This document shows, piece after piece, positions 44,476-54,096 of a stretch of DNA of 64,000 bases. A program made the position numbers and the translations under genes. The notes under the pieces were generated by a model. It was not told the origin of the DNA and did no database searches. It worked only from the letters and a program-made list of their open reading frames with translations. The DNA lies in contig NZ_LT727828.1 of NCBI RefSeq assembly GCF_900162685.1, positions 770,824-834,823 of the forward strand. Direction: 5' to 3'. The stretch is from Terribacillus halophilus (lineage in GTDB: Bacteria > Bacillota > Bacilli > Bacillales > Amphibacillaceae). How positions within the stretch are numbered: the stretch's first letter is position 1; every line of letters starts with the position of its first letter.

Positions 44476-45759
44476 ATGAACTTTTTAAAGAATAAGCTTT
44501 TCAAAAATATCATGTCGTTAATTGTACTACAAGGCAGTAATTATATCTTTCCATTATTAACATTCCCATTCTTAGTACAAAATTTATCAGAAGGGGGATA
44601 TGGTGTAATTGTATTTGCAATTGCATTAATGCAATTTTGTTGTGTATTTGTGGATTATGGTTATAATATCACTGCTACGAAGGATATATCTATTCATAAA
44701 AACAACTTTAGTAAGATAAATGAAATTTATAATAACGTGATGAGTACTAAAATTGCTCTTAGTTTGTTAGTAATATCTATATTGTTAGTTATATTTAATC
44801 TATTTTCTAATTTTAAAGATTATAAAGTAGTTTTTATCATAAGTCTCTTAATCTTAATAGGTAACCTTCTATTTCCTATTTGGCTATTCCAGGGGCTAGA
44901 AGAAATGAAGTATATAACTTATTTTAATATCCTAATTAAATTAGTGGTAACAGGGCTAATATTTATATTCATTAGAGAAGAAAATGATATTTATTTAGCA
45001 ATCCTTTTCCAATCTTTTTCATACTTGTTACCGGGAGTAGTAGCATTATTTTTTGTCCATCTAAAGATGAAATTTAAACTAAAGATTAACTTTAGCTGGA
45101 GTTCTATTAGAAGAGAAATAAACAGAGGAAAACACATATTCTTAACTAATTTATGGATAAATTTCTATAGTCAAGGTCCTTTAATTATCTTAGGTTTTTT
45201 CGCTACGGCAACAGCTACAGGATACTTTGGAATAGGACAAAAATTGATGGGCGCATTTTATGGTCTTTCTTTACCGTTTAGTCAGGCCATATACCCTTAT
45301 CTATGTAATTTGTTCGAAAATAATAAAGTTGCGTTTAGAAAAAAACTGAAAAGTATAGTATTTTTATTTTTAATCTTATCGTTATTATCAGCTGGACTAC
45401 TTTTCTTTGGCGCTGATTTTATAACAAAATTTGTTACCGATGAAAGCAACCCCAAAATTATAATTCTAGTCAAAATCTTTTCAGTAATAGTCTTCTTGGC
45501 AATGATGAATACAATTTTTGCAAGAATTTCATATTCTATGAATATGAAATCAAGAGTTAATAGAGGATATTCTATAGCTGCTGTAACATTCTTAATTTCT
45601 ACTATAATAATGACGAATTTTCTGGTAGAGGTGGGAATGGCTTTGTCACTATTAGTGGCTGAATTAACAGTACTATTTAATAATATATATAATATAAGGT
45701 CCTCTTTAAAATTCCAGGATTTAAAACAACAAAATGAAAGAACAAGGATCTCAATATAA
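44476..45759 (+). CDS. wzx: Lipid-linked oligosaccharide flippase (Wzx-like)
   Basis: Polysaccharide-type MOP exporter of 427 residues with about 12-14 membrane segments; flips undecaprenyl-PP-oligosaccharide to the outside. Seen: VLQGSNYIFPLLTFPFLVQNL, GGYGVIVFAIALMQFC, FPIWLFQGLEEMKYI and GYFGIGQKLMGAFYGLSLPF. The ATG at 44476 has AAGGGG 6 bases upstream; ATG 44443 overlaps the wzy stop and is an alternative. Last gene of the operon before an IS remnant; no terminator is visible. Confidence 0.88.
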   Translation: MNFLKNKLFKNIMSLIVLQGSNYIFPLLTFPFLVQNLSEGGYGVIVFAIALMQFCCVFVDYGYNITATKDISIHKNNFSKINEIYNNVMSTKIALSLLVISILLVIFNLFSNFKDYKVVFIISLLILIGNLLFPIWLFQGLEEMKYITYFNILIKLVVTGLIFIFIREENDIYLAILFQSFSYLLPGVVALFFVHLKMKFKLKINFSWSSIRREINRGKHIFLTNLWINFYSQGPLIILGFFATATATGYFGIGQKLMGAFYGLSLPFSQAIYPYLCNLFENNKVAFRKKLKSIVFLFLILSLLSAGLLFFGADFITKFVTDESNPKIIILVKIFSVIVFLAMMNTIFARISYSMNMKSRVNRGYSIAAVTFLISTIIMTNFLVEVGMALSLLVAELTVLFNNIYNIRSSLKFQDLKQQNERTRISI

Positions 45760-45906
45760 TTATCTAGCCTTGTAGGCATAAATTTAGCTCATTGAGATAA
45801 GTTTGTGAACAACGGTTTCAAAATCCCCAATAATAACAGATAATTATTTCTATACTAGATAAAGATATGGAGTGTAGAAATGATAATCAAGATTGGGGAG
45901 TTTTTA

Positions 45907-46520
45907 ATGATTAGAGAACTATTTCAAAAGCGGGGATCAATCACAGCTATCTCAAAGAGACTGGATTTGACCCTTCTGGTAAACAAGCTCAAATCATTAG
46001 GGTCACATTGGCAAATTCAACCGTTGATGATGAAATAAAGTTATGCTTTGGTTATTTTATTAAGTTATTCGAGCCTTAAATATGTTGAGTTTACAGACAG
46101 TATGCATCTAGAAACGTTAATGAAGTGCCAAATGAACGCTTTTGCTTATTTCAATGGAGTAACTGATGATTATATATGTCAACATGAAATCTGATTTCCT
46201 CAGGCATAATCCAGTGGAAATTAGATTAAACCGGAAGTTCAAAGAGTTTTCAGCTTACTATGGAATTGTTCCAAAGGCATGTAAACCACACCGACTACAA
46301 TCGAAGGGGAAGATAGAAAATGTGGTTGGAAATTTAAATAAGAACTTTTTGCAGCGCACATCAACCTACCTTGGCATTAAATGAAGATGTAAGAGTGTGG
46401 GTAGGTCAGATAGCGTCACCTAAGGTTCATCAGACAACGCTTGAATCACTTTATACTAGTTTCCAACATGAACAAAAGCATTTAATGAAATCAAATACGA
46501 AACCATTATTCCCTATCCAC
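45907..46520 (+). pseudogene. istA: Degraded IS21 transposase istA
   Basis: Starts MIRELFQKRGSITAISKRLD (normal IstA helix-turn-helix start), then loses the frame. Recognisable integrase-core pieces follow in other frames: LKYVEFTDSMHLETLMKCQM, NAFAYFNGVTDD, and FSAYYGIVPKACKPHRLQSK with GKIENVVGNLNKNFL. Frameshifts and a large internal deletion make it non-functional. Confidence 0.85.
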
Positions 46521-46799
46521 TAATGGAAATTAGGAAGGTGAGTAAGAATTGTTTTGGTCCTACCATGGCAAGAGGTATTCCGCACCTTTTCGGTACGTTG
46601 GACAAGAGTTAAAAATAAAAGAAAACGTTAGACTATTAAATTTATGATCGGCAAGGTACGAGATTATACAAAACTAGAACATTATAAAGGACTGCAAACG
46701 ACTACTGATGGTTTGCCGATCCCAACTGTTTACAGTCCCTTGATATTGAAGTAGAACAATGTTCCCTTCAAATTTATGAACAACTAGCAGGAGGCTATC

Positions 46800-47542
46800 A
46801 CTCATAACCACAAACCTTTAATTGAACTCTTAAAAGAAATCGGTTGGTATAACACCGCCGATCAAATAGATGGTCTGCTTGAAATCGCATCTAAAATAAA
46901 CCATATTTGGACTTCTTAATCACTCTATTATTACAAGAAATCGAACAGAAGGAAAAGGCAGCGTTAGATAAATGTCTAAAGAAAGAGAAGCTTCCCTATG
47001 TTAAGAGCATTCATGACTTCGACTCTAGTTCTCAACTTAGTATAGATGAACGAAGAGTTAAAGAAGTGCTAACGGGTAGATACATCCATAATGGAGATAA
47101 TATCCTACTCCTTGGTCCACCCGGGGTAGGAAAGACACATATAGCCATTTCCATGTCTTTTGAGGCTATCACAAATTTGACACCAAGTACTTTTTCTTAC
47201 AGCCAATGATTTTATAACTGAATCCCAAAAGGCAGACAAACAGTGATAAATCCAACGGAATATAAAAACAATATAGCGTCCGGAATTATTAATTATTGAT
47301 GAATTAGGTTACTTTACCTTTGATGAACTAAACGCAACACACTTTTCAAAATCATATCAAGAAGGTACGAACACGGCGCAACAATTATTCAAAGGGGAAA
47401 GACTTTAATGATGAAGTTTTAGCAACGGCTATTCTGGATCTTCTAATCCCTCATTCCACGACCTTTAATATTTAGAGGAGACTCTAATCGTCTGTGGGAA
47501 AAGAAAAAGGCTGGCATTCAGCCAGGCAAAATTCGTAGATAA
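46800..47542 (+). pseudogene. istB: Degraded IS21 helper ATPase istB
   Basis: Pieces of IstB in different frames: EQKEKAALDKCLKKEKLPY, GDNILLLGPPGVGKTHIAIS (Walker A), LLIIDELGYFTFDEL (Walker B) and the normal C-terminus RLWEKKKAGIQPGKIRR followed by TAA at 47540-47542. At least two frameshifts. Confidence 0.85.
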
Positions 47543-47713
47543 TTGGGAATTTGATTCGTTGAAATCAGGGAATTTTAAAACGTTGTTAACAAAACTATAA
47601 AAAGCTGAAATTTATTGGAATGGATACTATTTACATTATGAATAAAACTATATTCTGCCAACACATTTCATGCTATTATCTTTAATAGGTATTTCTAAGA
47701 AAGGCGGATCAAC

Positions 47714-48652
47714 GTGACCTTACAACGTCAGACGCGCAAGAAGAAAAAAGTGCGCAAATTTAGAGTGTTTATGGTTGTATTTCTCGTCGCTTTTATAGCA
47801 ATCGGAAGCTATGCGGCATTTCAATATTTTAATGCTGCAAATGCAGATAACAATTTAAGTGATGACGTGGAATTCAATGGTTCAGATGAAAACGTTGATA
47901 ACGTCAATGTGCTTGTACTTGGAAGTGATTCTCGTGGAGAAGATAGCGCTCGTTCTGATACCATTATGATTGCTAATTATAGCTCTGATACAAAACAGCC
48001 GAAGCTCATCTCAATCATGCGAGACACCTATGTGAATATTCCTGGTTATGGATATAACAAGATCAATGCTGCTTATTCCCTAGGTGGACCAGAGCTGATG
48101 CGAAAAACAGTTACAGAAAACTTTGGTATAGATATTAGCTATTACGCTGAAATAGACTTTAAAGGCTTTGAGAAACTAGTCGATGCTGTAGCACCAGATG
48201 GGATTGAAGTGACGGTAACCCCTGAGATGACAACCGACCAGAAAGCTTTAGGTGTACAGTTAACAGAAGGTACGCAAAAGCTGCAAGGTAAGGAGATTTT
48301 AGCGTATAGTCGTTTTCGTCATGATGCAAATGGTGACTATGGACGAGTGCAGCGCCAGCAGGAAGTGTTAACGAAGCTAAAAGAGGAAGTAGCGAGTGTT
48401 ACAACGCTTTCTAAGCTGCCGAAGCTGATTGGTATAGCAAATGGTTATGTGAGCACGAATGTAAGGAATGGCTTGCTGCTATCGATGGGGACAGACGTAC
48501 TGCGCGGTAAAACAGAAGATATGCAAACGATGCGTATTCCAGTGGATGGCAGCTATCATGATGCCCGTTATGATGTCGGTGCTGTGCTGGAGTTTAATGT
48601 TGGCGGCTTGGAACAAAACGCCCAAGAAGCCCAGACTTTCCTGAATCAATAA
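47714..48652 (+). CDS. LCP family glycopolymer ligase (LytR-CpsA-Psr)
   Basis: Membrane-anchored phosphotransferase of 312 residues that attaches lipid-linked glycopolymers (teichoic acid or capsule) to peptidoglycan. Seen: one N-terminal helix (about 16-36), LCP catalytic parts VNVLVLGSDSRGEDSARSDT, ISIMRDTYVNIPGYGYNKINA, and GKEILAYSRFRHDANGDYGR. Start GTG 47714 follows AAAGGCGG. The IS remnant separates it from the glycan operon, to which it may once have been joined. Confidence 0.92.
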   Translation: MTLQRQTRKKKKVRKFRVFMVVFLVAFIAIGSYAAFQYFNAANADNNLSDDVEFNGSDENVDNVNVLVLGSDSRGEDSARSDTIMIANYSSDTKQPKLISIMRDTYVNIPGYGYNKINAAYSLGGPELMRKTVTENFGIDISYYAEIDFKGFEKLVDAVAPDGIEVTVTPEMTTDQKALGVQLTEGTQKLQGKEILAYSRFRHDANGDYGRVQRQQEVLTKLKEEVASVTTLSKLPKLIGIANGYVSTNVRNGLLLSMGTDVLRGKTEDMQTMRIPVDGSYHDARYDVGAVLEFNVGGLEQNAQEAQTFLNQ

Positions 48653-48670
48653 GTGAGTAAAAAGTAATAG

Positions 48671-48715
48671 AAACCTCTTCTTTTTTGAAAGATTTAACAA
48701 AAAGAAGAGGTTTTT
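48671..48715 (+). terminator. Terminator between the two LCP genes
   Basis: AACCTCTTCTTTTT pairing with AAAAAGAAGAGGTT, then TTT. Gives the two LCP genes separate transcripts. Confidence 0.8.
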
Positions 48716-48757
48716 ATGATATAATCAGATTTCCAGTGGTAACAGAATAAGGGGGAT

Positions 48758-49687
48758 ATGGTTTTGGGCAGGAAAGAGAAGCGTAAGAAGAAACGGACTT
48801 GGCTGAAAGTGCTATTAAGTATAGTTGCAATTTTAGTAATTGCCGTAGTAGCTACAGGTTTCTATGCTACCAATAAAGCAAAAACAACGGTTAATACAAT
48901 GCAGAAAAATACAGATACGATTGATAAAAAACAATCAACAACGAAAGTAAAAGAAAAAGAGAAAATAAATATCTTGCTGCTTGGTGTCGATCAGCGTGAT
49001 GGTGATGCAGGTCGTTCGGACGCCTTAATGGTCATGTCACTTGATCCGGCAAATGATGCGATGAAAATTATAAGTATCCCACGTGATACACGTACAGAAA
49101 TTGTCGGCCACGGTACAACAGATAAAATCAACCATGCGTATGCATTCGGCGGTATTGATATGTCAGTTGCTACGGTAGAGAACTTCTTGGATATGGAAGT
49201 GGATTATTTCGCTGAAATGAACATGGAGGGCTTGTCTGATTTCGTTGATGCTGTTGGCGGCATTACAGTTAATAACCAGCTTGACTGGATTGATGAAGGT
49301 TATTACCAAAAAGGCTATCACTATGCGCAAGGTGAAATTCAGTTAGATGGACCAAAAGCAATGGGCTATGTTCGTATGCGCCACTTAGATCCAGATGGCG
49401 ACTTCGGTCGTAATGCTCGTCAGCGTCAGGTTATTCAAGCTGTTATCGATAAAGGTGCAAGCATCAAATCAGTTAACAAAGTTGATAATATCTTGGGTGC
49501 GCTAGGTAATAACGTGAAAACAAACATGGATTTCTCAACCATGACAGATTTGTTTAAGAACTATCGTAATGTTCGTCAAAATGCGGAGAATTACCAGATG
49601 CAAGGTACTGGTACAAAAATTGATGGCGTTTATTATTATGAGATTCCGCAGAATGAACAAGATAAAGTGCATGATATGATTTCCTAA
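48758..49687 (+). CDS. LCP family glycopolymer ligase (LytR-CpsA-Psr)
   Basis: Second LCP enzyme of 309 residues, clearly different from the first. Seen: basic start RKEKRKKKRTWLKVLLS and helix (about 14-36), INILLLGVDQRDGDAGRSDA, ISIPRDTRTEIVGHGTTDKINH, and GYVRMRHLDPDGDFGRNARQ. AAGGGGG lies close before ATG 48758; a TTG at 48764 is an alternative. Tandem LCP genes beside a glycan locus suggest attachment of the polymer to the wall. Confidence 0.92.
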   Translation: MVLGRKEKRKKKRTWLKVLLSIVAILVIAVVATGFYATNKAKTTVNTMQKNTDTIDKKQSTTKVKEKEKINILLLGVDQRDGDAGRSDALMVMSLDPANDAMKIISIPRDTRTEIVGHGTTDKINHAYAFGGIDMSVATVENFLDMEVDYFAEMNMEGLSDFVDAVGGITVNNQLDWIDEGYYQKGYHYAQGEIQLDGPKAMGYVRMRHLDPDGDFGRNARQRQVIQAVIDKGASIKSVNKVDNILGALGNNVKTNMDFSTMTDLFKNYRNVRQNAENYQMQGTGTKIDGVYYYEIPQNEQDKVHDMIS

Positions 49688-49690
49688 TTA

Positions 49691-49729
49691 CAAATAGAGC
49701 TCCTGGCAATTTGCCAGGAGCTCTATTTG
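49691..49729. terminator. Bidirectional terminator
   Basis: Near-perfect 19-bp palindrome (CAAATAGAGCTCCTGGCAA and its mirror). Closes the second LCP gene and the convergent phosphate carrier gene. Confidence 0.9.
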
Positions 49730-49731
49730 TT

Positions 49732-51393
49732 TTAGTTATTCACTGTATGCATATGCTTCGATTCCCCAAGCACTGCCTCAGCAATATTCACAGCATGGTC
49801 TCCAATACGTTCTAGGTTACTGATCATATCGATAAAGATAATACCGGATTGGCCGCTGCAGGAGCCTTCTGTGAGGCGCTGGATGTGTTGCTTGCGGAGT
49901 TTGCGTTCCATTGCGTCAATTTTATGTTCTTGCTGGATAACGAGTTTTGCTTGCTCTTTATCACTGTTTTGCAGGGAGAGCATGGCATCTCTTACGGTGT
50001 CTGTTGTAAGCAGGAACATCTCCGTTAAATCTTCCATTGCAGAGCTAGAGATTTTCACTTTGTTTGACTGCTGGTACTCGACAAGTTCTATCATGTTTTC
50101 GAAGTGATCCCCGATACGTTCGATATCGCTCACAGCGTCAAGCAGGGCACCATGTTCCGCTGATTCCTGTACAGACAGCGACTCAGCGGAGATTTGTACG
50201 AGATAGTCTACAATCTTACGGTCAAAGTTGTTAATCGCTTGTTCGAGCTGATACGCGTTGTCAGCATGTTTGACTGACTTGGTTTGCAAGTATTGATTGG
50301 TTGCTTCCAAACCTTGGACAGCGACATCACCCATGCGGATGACTTCTTGTTTCGCATTTCCTAATGCTACGGATGGTGATTGCTGAATCATAACCGGATC
50401 TAATGTGTTGGCGTTTAATTCAGCTAGTTTGTCTTTTCCAGGGATTAGTTTGGTAACCACCCAAGCAAGTACTGCAACAAATGGCAGCTGAATGAGTGTG
50501 TTTGTAATATTAAACGTTCCGTGTGCAAATGCGATGGTCATGCTTTCATTTAAATCCCATGTTGATTGCATCCACTGAACGACAGCCGTATAGGGAAGAA
50601 GTAAAATCAAGAAAATTGCTGCCCCAATAACGTTGAACAACACATGTGTGAAAGCAGCTCTTCTCGCTGCAATGGATGCACCAATAGAGGCTAGAACAGC
50701 GGTAATCGTTGTTCCTAAGTTATCTCCAAAAAGAATCGGCAATGCTGCCTGCAAGTCAACAAGTCCTTCTGAGTAAAGTCCCTGCAGAATTCCGATCGTT
50801 GCACTAGAGCTTTGTACGACAAGAGTGAACAATGTACCTGCTAATGTTGCTAAGATTGGGTTATCGCTCATTTGTAAGGTGAAATCATGAAAAGCATCTA
50901 AGCTGCGGAGTGGTTTCATTGCTCCGCTCATTAGCTCTAGTCCGTAAAATAAAGCACCAAAGCCAAAGAAGATTTGTCCTAAGTTGTTGATTTTCTTATT
51001 TTTAAAGAAGAATAGCAAGAAGGCCCCAACTGCTAGGATTGGCAGTGCATAAGCGCCAACGTCAAGACCAATAATGAAGGCTGTAACGGTTGTACCAATA
51101 TTGGCACCCATAATAACGCCAATTGCTTGGCGAAGTGTCATAAATCCGGCACTAACCAAACTAACAGTAATAACGGTAGTACCTGAGCTGCTTTGAATCA
51201 ATACAGTAACAAGAATACCAGCAAGTACGCCCATAATTGGGTTAGTCGTTAATTTATCCAAAATGTCACGTAATTTGTCTCCTGCTGACCTTTGCAGTCC
51301 GTCTCCCATTGATTTTATCCCAAATAGGAATATACCCAATCCCCCGATAAACGAGAAGATCAGTTCTTGTACGTTAATTTCCACTATCGTCAC
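49732..51393 (-). CDS. Na/Pi cotransporter family protein with PhoU domain
   Basis: Membrane protein of 553 residues. N-terminal Na_Pi_cotrans repeats: GLGIFLFGIKSMGDGLQRSAG, the QSSSGTTVITVSLV and QSSSATIGILQGLY motifs (the two QSSS signatures), and GTTITAVLASIGASIAARRAA. C-terminal PhoU-like helical domain from about residue 350 (DAVSDIERIGDHFENMIEL, ISNLERIGDHAVNIAEAVLG). NptA/YjbB type: sodium-driven phosphate movement with a regulatory PhoU part. Regulation not visible. Confidence 0.92.
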   Translation of the reverse strand: MTIVEINVQELIFSFIGGLGIFLFGIKSMGDGLQRSAGDKLRDILDKLTTNPIMGVLAGILVTVLIQSSSGTTVITVSLVSAGFMTLRQAIGVIMGANIGTTVTAFIIGLDVGAYALPILAVGAFLLFFFKNKKINNLGQIFFGFGALFYGLELMSGAMKPLRSLDAFHDFTLQMSDNPILATLAGTLFTLVVQSSSATIGILQGLYSEGLVDLQAALPILFGDNLGTTITAVLASIGASIAARRAAFTHVLFNVIGAAIFLILLLPYTAVVQWMQSTWDLNESMTIAFAHGTFNITNTLIQLPFVAVLAWVVTKLIPGKDKLAELNANTLDPVMIQQSPSVALGNAKQEVIRMGDVAVQGLEATNQYLQTKSVKHADNAYQLEQAINNFDRKIVDYLVQISAESLSVQESAEHGALLDAVSDIERIGDHFENMIELVEYQQSNKVKISSSAMEDLTEMFLLTTDTVRDAMLSLQNSDKEQAKLVIQQEHKIDAMERKLRKQHIQRLTEGSCSGQSGIIFIDMISNLERIGDHAVNIAEAVLGESKHMHTVNN

Positions 51394-51546
51394 CCCTAAG
51401 GTTTATAATCTGTCGCAAACACGCCTATTATGTCTAATTGTGAAAGTTATGTAAAGGTAATTTTGATAGTATTTACAAAAGCTTTACAAAAGTAGGGCTT
51501 TCTATAAGAAAGTGACCAATTAATAGGAAAAGATTGGAGAAATACA

Positions 51547-51580
51547 AGAAAAAAGAGCTGTCCTTTTGTGGCAGCTCTTT
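51547..51580 (-). terminator. Terminator after 36-residue membrane peptide
   Basis: AAAGAGCTG / CAGCTCTTT stem; on the minus strand a T-run follows. Confidence 0.8.
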
Positions 51581-51584
51581 CCAA

Positions 51585-51695
51585 TCAAAGCAGATTTTTG
51601 TATCCGTTAAATACGATATAAATCGTTCCAATCATCATTACAGCGAGTAAAAATAGCATAGTATAGAAAAAGGCTTTTTTTCCTTTAGACGGCAT
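51585..51695 (-). CDS. Small membrane protein, 36 residues
   Basis: Starts MPSKGKKAFFYTMLFLLAV, one hydrophobic helix, polar end GYKNLL. AAAAGGAGC lies 7 bases before the ATG, and a terminator follows just after the stop, so it looks like a complete tiny gene. No family recognised. It is convergent to nothing and lies upstream of the phosphate carrier on the same strand, after its own terminator. Confidence 0.65.
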   Translation of the reverse strand: MPSKGKKAFFYTMLFLLAVMMIGTIYIVFNGYKNLL

Positions 51696-51798
51696 CCTGA
51701 TGCTCCTTTTGCATAGATAGAATAATCTTATCTTACCACGCTTGTCTTACATAATTCCATCATTACTCCTCATACTAACGAAACGAGGAGGGAACGGT

Positions 51799-53145
51799 TT
51801 GAAAAAGCATCCAGGTAATAAAGGACAAGGTAAAACATCTAATTCAGGCAATATGAAATGGTGGCAGCTATCATTGATTGGGATTGGCTGTACCATCGGA
51901 ACGGGATACTTTCTTGGTTCAGTAATTGGTATTCATTTGACGGGGTCATCGATTGTTATTTCGTTTGCATTGGCAGCTGCCGGTACGCTTATTGTCTTTC
52001 TATCCCTAGCAAAAATGACAGCTAGCGATCCGCAGGAAGGCTCCTTTTGTTATTACGCGGGCAAAGCCTTTGGCGGATGGGCAGCCTTAAGCTGCGGCTG
52101 GAGCTATTGGTGCTCCAATATCCTCATTATGGGCAGCCAGCTGACGGCGATTTCCCTTCTGAGTAAGTTCTGGTTTGAAAATGTCCCATTGTGGGTGTTT
52201 TCCGCTATTTACGCTGCGCTGGCTATCGTTGTTGTCCTTGCTGGTGCAAAAGGCTTTAATAAAATGGAGAATGTGTTTGCAGTCGTAAAGACAGCTGCAA
52301 TCACGATGTTTATTATTTTGGCGCTGCTTGTCCTATTCGGCGGTATTTCAACAGAATCAACGTATAAACCGTTTCAGGAATCGTTTCTTCATGATGGATT
52401 CAAAGGCTTATGGGCTTCCTTAATCTACGCGTTTTATGCGTTTGGGGGGATCGAGGTTATCGGACTGATGGCGATGCAGCTGAAGAAAAAAGAAGAAGCA
52501 GCCAAGGCAGGAACTGTCATGCTGATAGGTCTTGCAATTGTATATATTATTTCCCTGCTCCTGGCGTGCAGTTTGGTAGGCACACATGGTTTTCATACGA
52601 ATGAAAGTCCGTTTGTTACGGCACTGGAAAAAACGCCGCTCGAATTTTTCCCGCATGTGTTTAATGCTGCGGTTATTATTGCGGGATTCTCTACACTTTG
52701 TGCAGCTCTATTCGCTGTTACCAATTTATTAGTGACGTTAGCGAAAGACAAAGACGCACCACAACTCTTTGCAAAGAAATTGAAGTTTAAAGACTTGCCC
52801 CTGGCGAGTATGCTGCTCGCTGCTGTCGGGCTTCTTGCCAGTATTATTACCGCTTTACTATTGCCCGGGAAAATATATGAGTACATTACCACAGCAGCTG
52901 GTTTGCTGCTGCTGTATAACTGGCTGTTCATCCTAGCGTCTGCCTGGAAGAATGAAAAGTATAAAATAGGCAACAAAGTGTTGTCAGTTATCGGAGCTCT
53001 TTTGCTGCTTGCTGGTATTAGCGGAACGGCTGTTGAAGCAGAAGTGCGACCCGGCTTATATGCAAGCGGCGGAGCTATCGTTTTGATTTTAATTATTGGT
53101 ATTTGGGTGAAACGCAAGAAATCACAAAACGCTAAGCACGCCTAA
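51799..53145 (+). CDS. APC family amino acid permease
   Basis: Amino acid-polyamine-organocation permease of 448 residues, about 12 membrane segments. The TTG at 51799 is the likely start: GAGGAGGG lies 6 bases upstream, whereas the upstream ATG at 51742 has no site. Seen: LSLIGIGCTIGTGYFLGSVIG (unwound helix 1), FALAAAGTLIVFLSLAKMTA, YAFYAFGGIEVIGLMAMQLK. Substrate unknown. The 3' end overlaps the convergent lysE-like gene by 24 bases. Confidence 0.88.
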   Translation: MKKHPGNKGQGKTSNSGNMKWWQLSLIGIGCTIGTGYFLGSVIGIHLTGSSIVISFALAAAGTLIVFLSLAKMTASDPQEGSFCYYAGKAFGGWAALSCGWSYWCSNILIMGSQLTAISLLSKFWFENVPLWVFSAIYAALAIVVVLAGAKGFNKMENVFAVVKTAAITMFIILALLVLFGGISTESTYKPFQESFLHDGFKGLWASLIYAFYAFGGIEVIGLMAMQLKKKEEAAKAGTVMLIGLAIVYIISLLLACSLVGTHGFHTNESPFVTALEKTPLEFFPHVFNAAVIIAGFSTLCAALFAVTNLLVTLAKDKDAPQLFAKKLKFKDLPLASMLLAAVGLLASIITALLLPGKIYEYITTAAGLLLLYNWLFILASAWKNEKYKIGNKVLSVIGALLLLAGISGTAVEAEVRPGLYASGGAIVLILIIGIWVKRKKSQNAKHA

Positions 53146-53742
53146 ATAGCCAAAATAAGCTCCAAAGCCAAGTAATGACAAACCGGATACGAGCGTAATC
53201 CCTCGTAGCAGTTTATCACTTAGGAATCGGCGTAAACTGCTGGAAAGCAAAGCGATGATATTATCCCAAAGAAATACACCGACGAAGATGCTGATCGTAT
53301 ACAATAATAAATGGTTTCCTTCGCCTTGCTCGACGATCTTGGCCAATACAGAGCCGTATACCCCGACCCAGAACATAATGCTGATTGGATTGACGAGTGC
53401 AAGCAAGAATCCATAGCGAAGCCCTTGAAGCGGTGCGACAGTTGTCATGCTGGCACGTGTCAATGTTCGGGTCTTCAGCACACTTTCCACACCTAAATAA
53501 AGGAAGACAAAGCTTCCGAAGAAATAGAGGAAGGACTGCACAACGGGGATCATAATAACATGATAAAACCCCAGATACACAAGCAGCATATAAAGGATAT
53601 CTGCCAGCATTGCCCCAACGCCGACAGACAGACTTTGGAGAAAACCACCTCGAATGCCTTTTTCCATTTGAGCGGCGTTAACTGGACCGACTGGTGCCGA
53701 AAGACTGATTCCTAACAAGATATAATTAAAGATACTTCCCAT
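53122..53742 (-). CDS. LysE family exporter
   Basis: Membrane exporter of 206 residues with six hydrophobic segments (LysE/RhtB superfamily), exporting amino acids or related compounds. Seen: LLGISLSAPVGPVNAAQMEK near the start (conserved GPxN motif), GVGAMLADILYMLLVYLG, and LALVNPISIMFWVGVYG. AGGAGGCC lies just before the ATG. It faces the APC permease tail to tail. Confidence 0.88.
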   Translation of the reverse strand: MGSIFNYILLGISLSAPVGPVNAAQMEKGIRGGFLQSLSVGVGAMLADILYMLLVYLGFYHVIMIPVVQSFLYFFGSFVFLYLGVESVLKTRTLTRASMTTVAPLQGLRYGFLLALVNPISIMFWVGVYGSVLAKIVEQGEGNHLLLYTISIFVGVFLWDNIIALLSSSLRRFLSDKLLRGITLVSGLSLLGFGAYFGYLGVLSVL

Positions 53743-54096
53743 GCTTGGCCTCCTTTTGGCTGACTAATACAGCCTATTCAGCGACCAAGAAGGCTAGTCC
53801 AAATTTTTGTTTTACAAAATATTAATATGCCCTCTTAAACACGCCTTTCTTAATGGAAAACGCGTGTTTTCTTTTTGTTTCGCTTTCAGGCGACAAATAT
53901 TGCAGTTAAGAAACTGTAAAAACACCCTGTTTTTGCTTCATGATGTCGAAACTGGTAAATCCGCCCTTTTATTGCAAAAAAATCGATTATAAGACAGAAT
54001 AGCTGTGGATGAACAAAAAGTCCTAAATTAAGGAAAAGGAGGAGCGTCATTCATAAGCTGTTTTACCCAATGAAAATATAAGGAGTGGATGAAATA
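53743..54096. other. Intergenic region with orphan hairpin
   Basis: No gene I can support. AAACACGC (53837-53844) pairs with GCGTGTTT (53862-53869), inner TTTC/GAAA pairing and a T-rich run after it on the plus strand, so it looks like a terminator without a gene before it. A small RNA from 53743-53870 is possible. The remainder leads into the sigma factor promoter. Confidence 0.4.

Larger units (their letters stand above)
45804..47591 (+). mobile_element. Decayed IS21-family insertion sequence
   Basis: Imperfect terminal inverted repeats: TGTGAACAACGGTTTCAAAA at 45804 and its near mirror ending at 47591 (TGTTAACAACGTTTTAAAA on the minus strand). Inside are istA and istB pieces in several frames. 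Length (about 1.8 kb) is below a full IS21 element, so internal deletions have occurred. No clear target duplication. Confidence 0.85.

Noticed and set aside
45297-45779. Minus-strand ORF of 160 codons opposite wzx
   Set aside because: Lies entirely in the reverse of a membrane protein gene, AT-rich and without ribosome site.
52593-53117. Minus-strand ORF of 174 codons opposite the APC permease
   Set aside because: Shadow of a clear permease gene on the other strand; no ribosome site.
53807-53992. 61-codon plus-strand ORF upstream of the sigma factor
   Set aside because: Spans the orphan hairpin, has no ribosome site and an odd composition.
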